Program-made: the position numbers and the translations under genes
Part shown: positions 1 through 6,091 of the stretch, in pieces
How the letters are laid out: each line of letters opens with the position of its first letter
Position numbering within the stretch: the stretch's first letter is position 1
Assembly (NCBI GenBank): GCA_035765855.1
Contig: DASTWM010000171.1
Span: 1-7,525 of the forward strand
Direction of reading: 5' to 3'
DNA from: DASTWM01 sp035765855
GTDB lineage: Bacteria; Chloroflexota; Chloroflexia; Chloroflexales; Roseiflexaceae
Length of the DNA stretch: 7,525 nucleotides
Notes under the pieces: generated by a model
What the model saw: the letters and a program-made list of their open reading frames with translations, nothing else
The model's database searches: none
Told to the model about the DNA's origin: nothing

Positions 1-1
1 G

Positions 2-1726
2 TCAGTCGCGTACGCCACTGAGGCGATTCTCTTTGTGTTGGTCGCGGTAGGTACCATGGCATTGCCGCTCGTCATCCCGATTTCCGTCGCCATCGGGGTG
101 CTGTTGCTCATCGTCGGTTTCTCGTACCGCCAGACGATCCACGCGTATCCCAACGGTGGTGGGGCCTACATTGTCGCGCATGAAAACCTGGGCGCGATAC
201 CCGGCTTGATTGCGGCTGCTTCGCTCCTGATCGACTATGTCCTCACAGTCGCGGTCTCGATCTCGTCAGGTGTCTTCGCCATTACGTCGCTTGCCGACAC
301 CTGGGGCTACCCGGCACTCGCCACCTACCGCGTTGAAATCGCGCTTGCGTGTATCGGGCTCATCACCATCATCAATCTGCGTGGTGTTAAGGAGAGTGGC
401 GCGATCTTCTCGGTGCCGACCTATGTCTTTGTGCTGAGCATGGTTGGACTCATTGTGCTCGGCCTTGCAAACCGGCTGCTGAGTGGCGAGCCGGCCCGCC
501 CGCCTGATACAATCCATATCTCCGCGACCGGGGCGACGCTCTCACTCTTCCTGCTGCTCCAGGCGTTCTCAGCCGGTTGTACGGCCATGACTGGTGTCGA
601 GGCAATTTCGAATGGCGTGCCTGCGTTCAAGCGTCCTGAGTCGCAAAACGCTGCAACGACGCTGCTCTGGATGGTGGGGTTGCTAGGCTTCATGTTCCTG
701 GGCATCAGCGTGCTTGGGTACGAGTACGGGGCGGTGCCGCGTGAAGATGTGAGCGTCGTTTCACAGATCGCCAGCCAGGTGGTGGGAACCGGGTCATTTT
801 ACTTTATTATTCAGGTGTCGACAGCGCTGATCCTGGTCCTGGCGGCCAACACAAGCTATGCCGACTTTCCGCGCTTAGCCTCGCTGCTGTCGCGCGATCG
901 CTATCTACCGCGCCAGTTTTCTAGCCGTGGTGATCGGTTAGTTTTCTCGAATGGCATCGTGGCGCTCGGCGTGCTGGCGGCGCTGCTTGTGCTTATTTTT
1001 AATGCGCGCGAGCAGGCGATGCTGCCACTCTACGCGATTGGTGTCTTTATCTCGTTCACGCTTTCGCAGGCCGGCATGGTGCAGCATTGGTTACGCACGC
1101 GCGAGCCAGGCTGGAATCGCAGTGTGATCATCAACGGCATTGGCGCTACGTTGACAGCAATCGTCTTCATGGTCATCATTGTCACACGTTTCGCCCACGG
1201 TGCATGGGCGGTATTGGTGCTTATCCCGCTGATTGTGCTGCTGTTCCGCGCAATTCATGCCCATTACATGGCTGTGGCGCAGCAGCTTTCGCTATCAATA
1301 GGACAGCCCGTGCGGGAGGTCCAACGCCATACTGCACTGGTCCTGGTTTCCGGCGTGCATCGTGGGGTGCTTATGGCGCTGGAATACGCCAAATCGATTG
1401 CGCCTGACAATACCCGGGCGCTGTATGTAGCCCTTGATCCCGAGGAAGAGCGCATCGTCAGAGAAAAGTGGGCGAAGTGGGGCGGCGGGATACCGCTGGT
1501 GGTCCTTTCGTCACCCTACCGCAGCCTGGTGCGCCCACTTTTACAATACGTGAGTGAAGTGGACGCGCAATACGACGACGATGTGGTGACGGTGATACTA
1601 CCCGAGTTTATTCCGTCGCGCTGGTGGGGGCATTTGCTGCACAATCAGACGGCGCTGCTCATTAAGGCTGCACTGATGTTTCGTAAGGGAATCATTGTGA
1701 CCAGCGTGCCCTATCATTTGAAATAA
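2..1726 (+). CDS. kimA: KimA-like K+/H+ symporter (APC superfamily, KUP group), 5' partial
   Basis: The gene probably encodes a proton-coupled potassium importer in the cytoplasmic membrane. The frame is open to the left edge, so the start lies outside; the GTG at 35 is an internal valine codon. The first visible residues (SVAYATEAILF) match the unwound TM1 of KimA. Numbering from codon 35 as residue 1, D67 and T71 in LIDYVLT align with KimA D117 and T121, and the Tyr at 11-13 aligns with Y43, all with a constant offset of 50. T186 (AMTGVEAISN) and Y333 (PLYAIGVF) align with T230 and Y377 with an offset of 44. Those KimA residues are recalled K+/H+ pathway positions. Residues up to about 408 form roughly 11 further membrane segments. 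Residues 430-563 are a soluble domain ending HNQTALLIKAAL...SVPYHLK, like the USP-like cytosolic domain of KimA. About 39 N-terminal residues are missing, which implies a full length near 610 (KimA is about 607). The alternative is a generic APC amino-acid permease, which the C-terminal domain makes less likely. No terminator is visible after the stop. Confidence 0.8.
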   Translation, partial: SVAYATEAILFVLVAVGTMALPLVIPISVAIGVLLLIVGFSYRQTIHAYPNGGGAYIVAHENLGAIPGLIAAASLLIDYVLTVAVSISSGVFAITSLADTWGYPALATYRVEIALACIGLITIINLRGVKESGAIFSVPTYVFVLSMVGLIVLGLANRLLSGEPARPPDTIHISATGATLSLFLLLQAFSAGCTAMTGVEAISNGVPAFKRPESQNAATTLLWMVGLLGFMFLGISVLGYEYGAVPREDVSVVSQIASQVVGTGSFYFIIQVSTALILVLAANTSYADFPRLASLLSRDRYLPRQFSSRGDRLVFSNGIVALGVLAALLVLIFNAREQAMLPLYAIGVFISFTLSQAGMVQHWLRTREPGWNRSVIINGIGATLTAIVFMVIIVTRFAHGAWAVLVLIPLIVLLFRAIHAHYMAVAQQLSLSIGQPVREVQRHTALVLVSGVHRGVLMALEYAKSIAPDNTRALYVALDPEEERIVREKWAKWGGGIPLVVLSSPYRSLVRPLLQYVSEVDAQYDDDVVTVILPEFIPSRWWGHLLHNQTALLIKAALMFRKGIIVTSVPYHLK

Positions 1727-1734
1727 GCATGGAA

Positions 1735-2433
1735 TTATTCAAGGCAGAGCCGGTAGCCAACCCCCGGCTCCGTCATCAGATACTGCGGGCGGGCAGGGTT
1801 GGCTTCCAGCTTATGCCGCAACTGACCCATGTACACGCGCAAATACGTTGTCTCGGTCGCGTAGTTCGGCCCCCACACGGCTCGCAGCAACTGCTGATGC
1901 GTGACCACCTTGCCAGCATGCTGAATCAGCGTCGTGAGCATCTTGTACTCGATGGGGGTGAGATGCACTTCCGTATCATGCACATGGACCTGGCGACGCG
2001 CGAGATCGACATGGAGCGCGCCGACGCGAAATACAGGGTCGGTCTGTTCCGGGTTGGGGCGCTGGACATGCCGCAGCGCGACCCGCAGCCGCGCCAGCAG
2101 TTCGCCGACGCCGAACGGCTTAATGAGATAATCGTCGGCTCCGGCGTCCAGTGCCGCGATCTTATCCGTCTCCTGGCCGCGCGCCGAAAGCACAATAATT
2201 GGTATCTGCGACCACTCGCGGAGGGATTGTGTAACCTCCAAACCATCCATGTCCGGCAGCCCAAGATCAAGAATGATGATTTCGGGCTGCTGCGCGGCAG
2301 CGAGCGTGAGCCCTTCCTTGCCGGTGGCCGCCTCGATGAAGCTATAGCCATGCCCAAGCAGGCTCGCTCGCAGAAAGCGGCGAATCTGCAGTTCATCTTC
2401 GATGACCAGCACCGTTTGTTTTGCGTCTGTCAT
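1735..2433 (-). CDS. kdpE: KdpE, OmpR-family response regulator of the kdp operon
   Basis: This is the transcriptional activator of kdp genes, phosphorylated by KdpD and acting in the cytoplasm on DNA. With the ATG at 2433 it is 232 residues; E. coli KdpE is 225. The receiver domain spans about 6-120, with acidic pocket E12 and D13, phosphoacceptor D56 in LDLGLPDMDG, switch S83 and the conserved K105 of KPF. The stretch SARGQETDKIAALDAGADDY is very close to E. coli KdpE. The C-terminal winged-helix domain (about 135-232) has the HLTPIEYKML start, VWGPNY, the recognition helix near TYLRVYMGQLRHKLE and the GVGYRL wing. The ATG aligns with the E. coli start (MTNVLIVEDE). An in-frame TTG at 2466 would add 11 residues and overlap the kdpD stop as TTGA, but the added residues look unlike the family. 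No strong Shine-Dalgarno sequence precedes the ATG, so expression may depend on coupling to kdpD, whose stop lies 29 bases upstream. The gene is the last of the operon and faces the KimA-like gene end to end. Confidence 0.95.
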   Translation of the reverse strand: MTDAKQTVLVIEDELQIRRFLRASLLGHGYSFIEAATGKEGLTLAAAQQPEIIILDLGLPDMDGLEVTQSLREWSQIPIIVLSARGQETDKIAALDAGADDYLIKPFGVGELLARLRVALRHVQRPNPEQTDPVFRVGALHVDLARRQVHVHDTEVHLTPIEYKMLTTLIQHAGKVVTHQQLLRAVWGPNYATETTYLRVYMGQLRHKLEANPARPQYLMTEPGVGYRLCLE

Positions 2434-2462
2434 ATAGCTTGTGCAATACGTGTACTGCGCGT

Positions 2463-5186
2463 TCAAACTTCCATCTCAATATCCGGCGGCGTCCCTTCAA
2501 TCGGCAAGATGAACTGGATACGTGTTCCGCCACCCGCGCAGTTCTCGGCCCAGATGCGCCCACCATGCGCGGCAATGATCCCTTTGCTAATCGTGAGGCC
2601 CAGACCTGCACCGGCCGTGCCGTTTGCCCCAGTGCCTCGGTAGAATTTATCAAAAATTCGTTGCTCGTCACCCGGCGAGATGCCTGGGCCGCGATCGACC
2701 ACGGCGACCACGATTGCATGATCCCGTTGCTCGGCGCTCATCGTGATTGGGCTGCCGGGCGAGCTGTATTTGGCTGCATTCTCAAGCAAATTCATCAGCA
2801 CCTGCCCGATGAGCACCCCGTCGAGCGGCACGAGCGGCAGGTCCGGCGACAGGTGAACCTCTACGGCATGCTGTCGCAACTGGTCGTCCAAACGGCTCAA
2901 TGCCGTGCCGATGACCTCCTCCAGTGGCTGCCATTCCTTCGTGACCTTCACGGCCCCCGATTCGAGACGTGTCATGTCGAGCAGGTTTGTCACCAGGCGA
3001 TTCAGCCGTACCGCCTCGTCATAAATCGATTGCGTGAGTTCCGCACGGATCGTGGCGGGCAGCACGTTTTCTATATCCATGAGCGTGCTGGCCGCGCCGG
3101 TGATGCTTGCCAGCGGCGTACGCAGATCGTGCGAAACGGTGCTGAGCAGTGCATTGCGCAGCCGCTCCGCTTCAATCTGGATATGCGCCTGTTCGGCCTC
3201 ACCTGCCAGTCGCGCCCGTTCAAGTGCCAGTGCCAGCTGATTCGCAAACGTTTCCAGCAGGTGGAGTTGGTCCGGCGCGACAAAGCGGCGCAGCTGAGAC
3301 GGCTTCACACCTAGCACCCCAACCACACCCTGTGTGCCAACCAGCGGCATGTACAATGCTTGCGCACCAGGTAACGTGTTTGTACCAGCACCGGCCAGTT
3401 GATTGTGTTCGTAGACCCACTGCGCCACACCTTCGTCGCGCTGCTCCGGCACAAACACCATGCGCAAATCGAGTTCGTTGCTCCACCAGCCTGCAACACT
3501 GCCCCATGGCTGCAATCGGTTGCGGTTGCCAAAGGGGAGCAGCACCAGTACTTTGCTGTCAAACGTTTCGCTCACGTGCTGGATGGACACCCGCAGCAGC
3601 CGCGGATAATCACGCGCGTTCGCCAGATCCCGGCTGAGGGCGTATAATGCTGCCGTGCGGCGCTCGCGCTGGCGGGCGGCATCGGCCTGCTGGTGCAGGC
3701 GCACGGTGAGCGTGCTAACGATCAGCGCCACGATGAGCAGCGCGATAAATGTCAAAATATACTGCGTGTTTGCGACAGCCAGTGTCAGATACGGCGGCAC
3801 GAAAAAAAAGTCGAAGGCCACCACCCCCAGGAACGACGCCAAAATAGACGGTCCGCGCCCGTAGCGCAGCGCCAGCCCAAGCACAGCCAGGAGATAGGCC
3901 ATGATGATGTTGGCCTCTGCGAATGTTGGATACAGATTGCGCGCAAGAAAGCCCAGCATGGTTAGCAGCACGACAATCCCGAGGCTCACCACATAGCCGT
4001 TCCAGCTGACGTCCGCCTCGGGCATGCTCATTGCCGGTGATACTGGCGGCGCACGCTTTCCACTGATGACAAGGACATCGATATCGCCGCTGGTGCGCAC
4101 CAGCGCATCGACGGTTGATCCGAAGAGCATGGTGCGCCAGTGTGCCAGTGTGGATTTACCAACAATAATGCTGGTGATATTGCGAGAACGCGCGAATGCC
4201 ACAATCTCGTCGGCTACGTTTTCGCCGCTCAGCGTCACGCCCTCTGCACCAAGTTGTTCAGCCAGCCGCAACGCCTGCACCACGCCATCACGCTCTGGCT
4301 CGGGGCGGCGCAATTCGGCAGCCGTTTCGACATACACCACGTACCATGGGACACGCAACTGCGCGGCCAGGCGGCGACCGGTGCGCACCAACCGCGCAGC
4401 CAGCGGGTTGGCATGAATGCAGACCAGCACGCGCTCATGCGTGGGCCACACGGCAGCAATGGCGCGGTCGCGGCGATACGTGCGCATTTGCTCATCCACG
4501 CGGTCGGCAGTGCGACGCAGCGCAAGCTCACGCAACGCAATCAGATTGCCCGTGCGGAAGAAATGTTCCGCTGCGCGCTCAGCCTGCTGTGGCACATACA
4601 CCTTGCCCTCGCGCAGGCGTTGCAGCAGTTCTTCCGGCGCGAGATCGACTAACTCGATTGCGTCAGCGCGCTCAAGGACAGAATCGGGTACCGTCTCGCG
4701 CACGACCACCCCCGTGATCTGCGCCACGACATCATTCAAACTTTCGACATGCTGAACGTTGACAGTAGTATACACGTCAATGCCTGCGTCGAGCAACTCT
4801 TCGACATCCTGCCAGCGTTTGGCGTGGCGCGATGCGGGCGCGTTGGTGTGCGCTAGCTCATCAACCAACAGCAAGGTGGGACAGCGCTGAAGCGCCGCAT
4901 CCAGGTCGAACTCGCGCAACGTGACTCCGTGGTATTCGACCGAGCGGCACGGCAGCACCTCGAAGCCATGGAGCAGTGCCTCGGTTTCGGCGCGGCCATG
5001 CGACTCAGCGACGCCCACGACAACATCCACGCCGGTGGCCTGCTTTTCTCGGGCATCGCTGAGCATGGCGTAGGTTTTGCCGACGCCAGGAGCGGCACCA
5101 AAGAAGATTTTGAGCCGCCCGCCAGCCGTCGTGCGTTCATCGTGCTGCACACGGGCGAGCAGGGCGTCAGGATCGGGACGTTCCAT
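2463..5186 (-). CDS. kdpD: KdpD, K+/turgor-responsive sensor histidine kinase
   Basis: This membrane-bound sensor kinase phosphorylates KdpE when K+ is scarce. The positions below count from TTG 5192 as residue 1; the preferred ATG at 5186 is residue 3, giving 907 aa. The order is: N-terminal KdpD domain with Walker A GAAPGVGKT (32-40) and a Walker B-like LLLVDELAHTN (107-117); USP-like domain (254-378) with VGKSTLAHWR; four membrane helices (about 399-417, 425-442, 448-466, 476-495); an arginine-rich stretch (R498, R508-R512); a GAF-like domain (about 511-660); the HisKA H-box with H688 in VSHDLRTPL; and the HATPase with N-box NLLENAAKYS (N805), G1 DRGPGI (833-838) and G2 GAGLGL (861-866). 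All catalytic boxes are intact and the length is usual for KdpD (E. coli 894). MERPDPDALL aligns with the E. coli PDPDRLL start, which favours ATG 5186. The USP region lacks the recalled c-di-AMP motif of S. aureus KdpD (SxS-X20-FTAxY) and reads HAN...WYVVYVET, closer to the E. coli form. No Shine-Dalgarno sequence is visible upstream. Confidence 0.96.
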   Translation of the reverse strand: MERPDPDALLARVQHDERTTAGGRLKIFFGAAPGVGKTYAMLSDAREKQATGVDVVVGVAESHGRAETEALLHGFEVLPCRSVEYHGVTLREFDLDAALQRCPTLLLVDELAHTNAPASRHAKRWQDVEELLDAGIDVYTTVNVQHVESLNDVVAQITGVVVRETVPDSVLERADAIELVDLAPEELLQRLREGKVYVPQQAERAAEHFFRTGNLIALRELALRRTADRVDEQMRTYRRDRAIAAVWPTHERVLVCIHANPLAARLVRTGRRLAAQLRVPWYVVYVETAAELRRPEPERDGVVQALRLAEQLGAEGVTLSGENVADEIVAFARSRNITSIIVGKSTLAHWRTMLFGSTVDALVRTSGDIDVLVISGKRAPPVSPAMSMPEADVSWNGYVVSLGIVVLLTMLGFLARNLYPTFAEANIIMAYLLAVLGLALRYGRGPSILASFLGVVAFDFFFVPPYLTLAVANTQYILTFIALLIVALIVSTLTVRLHQQADAARQRERRTAALYALSRDLANARDYPRLLRVSIQHVSETFDSKVLVLLPFGNRNRLQPWGSVAGWWSNELDLRMVFVPEQRDEGVAQWVYEHNQLAGAGTNTLPGAQALYMPLVGTQGVVGVLGVKPSQLRRFVAPDQLHLLETFANQLALALERARLAGEAEQAHIQIEAERLRNALLSTVSHDLRTPLASITGAASTLMDIENVLPATIRAELTQSIYDEAVRLNRLVTNLLDMTRLESGAVKVTKEWQPLEEVIGTALSRLDDQLRQHAVEVHLSPDLPLVPLDGVLIGQVLMNLLENAAKYSSPGSPITMSAEQRDHAIVVAVVDRGPGISPGDEQRIFDKFYRGTGANGTAGAGLGLTISKGIIAAHGGRIWAENCAGGGTRIQFILPIEGTPPDIEMEV

Positions 5187-5194
5187 GATCAAGT

Positions 5195-5242
5195 AAAAAA
5201 GTAGGAAGTAAGAAGGCGAGAAAGAGGCAACACGCTTCTTAC
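5195..5242 (-). terminator. Hairpin plus T-run between kdpC and kdpD; possible attenuator
   Basis: On the minus strand, GTAAGAAGCG (5242-5233) pairs with CGCCTTCTTAC (5218-5208). This is eight contiguous pairs plus two more past a single bulged base, with a loop of about 14 bases. Seven bases after the stem comes a run of six T (5200-5195). The kdpC stop codon lies inside the upstream arm, and kdpD starts just after the T-run. The shape suggests a weak intrinsic terminator that would pass only part of the transcription from the pump genes into kdpDE. About half the pairs are A-T and the gap to the T-run is longer than ideal, so termination would be partial at best. It could equally be an mRNA-processing or stability hairpin. 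Confidence 0.4.
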
Positions 5243-5820
5243 CTTTGGTTGAGTGCGAGATTTAATTCTAGCACGTTCACCCGTGGTTCGCCTAGCATAC
5301 CCAGCTGGCGGCCCTCTGTGTAGCGCATGATCAGCGCATGCACCTGCTGCTCGCTTATGTCCCGCGCGCGTGCGACCCGCGCCGCCTGGTAGCGCGCGGC
5401 CGCCGGGCTGATGTGTGGATCCAGCCCGCTGCCCGAAGCGGTCACCAGATCGACGGGAATGGGCGCGCCGTTCTGCGCGTCGGCGGCATGCAACGCGGCG
5501 ACGCGCTGTTGCACGGCTTTGCGCAGTGCAGGATTTGTCGGCCCAAGGTTCGATCCGGAAGATGACGCAGCATTATACGGGAACGGCGCGGTCGCCGATG
5601 GGCGGCCCCAGAAGTAGCGCGGATCGTCGAACGGCTGCCCAATCAGTGCCGAGCCGACGGCTTGCCCGCGCCCGTCGCGCAGGACGCTTCCATTCGCCTG
5701 GAACGGAAACACCGCCTGTGCAATACCCGTGACCACCAAGGGATATATCACGCCCGTTGTAACGGTTAGCATGATGAGCGCCGCGAGCGCCGGGCGCAGG
5801 TAGATTCTTACTATTGTCAT
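5239..5820 (-). CDS. kdpC: KdpC, subunit of the K+-transporting ATPase
   Basis: KdpC is the single-pass membrane subunit of the KdpFABC pump and is thought to support assembly and K+ affinity next to KdpA and KdpB. The protein is 193 residues, normal for the family (about 190). An N-terminal membrane helix spans about 8-36 (LRPALAALIMLTVTTGVIYP, then LVVTGIAQAVFP). The large extracytoplasmic part carries the family signatures GSALIGQPF (56-64), YFWGRPSA (69-76), SSGSNLGPTNPAL (87-99) and DLVTASGSGLDPHISPAAA (124-142). The ATG at 5820 is the family start (short basic N-terminus, then helix). A weak purine stretch, GAAAGAG (5833-5827), sits at a suitable distance. It lies 30 bases after the small membrane gene and is followed by a hairpin that includes its own TAA stop. 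Confidence 0.97.
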   Translation of the reverse strand: MTIVRIYLRPALAALIMLTVTTGVIYPLVVTGIAQAVFPFQANGSVLRDGRGQAVGSALIGQPFDDPRYFWGRPSATAPFPYNAASSSGSNLGPTNPALRKAVQQRVAALHAADAQNGAPIPVDLVTASGSGLDPHISPAAARYQAARVARARDISEQQVHALIMRYTEGRQLGMLGEPRVNVLELNLALNQR

Positions 5821-5850
5821 ACTGGCTCTTTCGTTTCACTTCCGCACTGC

Positions 5851-6078
5851 TTACAGGTGATCTGCTCGTCGCTGCACCCGTTCCGCTTCTGCCAATGCTG
5901 CCCGATGCACATACGCCCAAACGCTCATGCCAACAATGATGAGCACCGACCACCCAATTGAGACCGCCATGTCCCACTGCGCCGGGTAGCCAAGCATCAT
6001 TGCTTCCACTAGCAAGCTTATCATCGTCAAGACAAACAGATCAAGCTGCCAGTACGCCGGTTGGTGTGAACGTTTCAT
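5851..6078 (-). CDS. Small two-helix membrane protein between kdpB and kdpC, function unknown
   Basis: I do not recognise this 75-residue protein by sequence. It starts with a basic, polar N-terminus (MKRSHQPAYWQLD). A hydrophobic segment follows at about 14-32 (LFVLTMISLLVEAMMLGYP), with Glu25 buried in it. A second segment lies at about 35-58, containing SIGWSVLIIVGMSVWAYVHR. The tail is charged (AEAERVQRRADHL). A hairpin topology with both ends in the cytoplasm is likely from the flanking positive charges. The ATG at 6078 has a good ribosome-binding site; a longer frame to 6114 would overlap kdpB and add an unlikely cysteine-rich stretch. The gene sits 13 bases after kdpB and 30 before kdpC, so it is surely co-transcribed with the pump. 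It is longer than KdpF (about 29 residues, one helix, upstream of kdpA in E. coli). Anabaena kdp operons have an unrelated-by-proof 'kdpG' in this same position, which is the nearest precedent I know. A role as an accessory or stabilising subunit of the Kdp pump is inference. Confidence 0.82.
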   Translation of the reverse strand: MKRSHQPAYWQLDLFVLTMISLLVEAMMLGYPAQWDMAVSIGWSVLIIVGMSVWAYVHRAALAEAERVQRRADHL

Positions 6079-6083
6079 ACATG

Positions 6084-6091
6084 TCACCTTT
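6084..6091 (-). promoter_or_regulatory. Shine-Dalgarno site of the small kdpB-kdpC membrane gene
   Basis: AAAGGTGA on the minus strand ends five bases before the ATG at 6078 and matches the 3' half of the consensus AGGAGGTGA. It falls in the 13-base gap after the kdpB stop. It decides the start at 6078 over the upstream in-frame candidate at 6114 and shows that the small frame is really translated. It is the clearest ribosome-binding site in the window. Confidence 0.7.

Noticed and set aside
35..37. GTG at 35 as the start of the KimA-like gene
   Set aside because: The open frame before it encodes SVAYATEAILF, which matches transmembrane helix 1 of KimA, so the true start is outside the window.
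1747..1770. Seven-base inverted repeat (GAGCCGG / CCGGCTC) downstream of the KimA-like stop, as a terminator
   Set aside because: There is no T-run after it on either strand, and the bases encode the conserved EPGVGYRL wing of KdpE, so codon constraint is a sufficient explanation.
1729..2643. Long plus-strand open frame of 304 codons over kdpE and the end of kdpD
   Set aside because: It is antisense to a clear, motif-complete response regulator, its product is rich in Arg, His and Gln with no recognisable domain, and GC-rich genes commonly leave such frames open.
2421..3314. Plus-strand open frame of 297 codons over the kdpD kinase domain
   Set aside because: It lies fully antisense to the conserved HisKA and HATPase regions and shows no domain or ribosome-binding site; best explained as a shadow frame.
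4136..4151. Tandem 8-base repeat GCCAGTGT inside kdpD
   Set aside because: There are only two copies, in frame within the conserved USP-domain region, with no sign of a wider repeat or slippage; likely chance.
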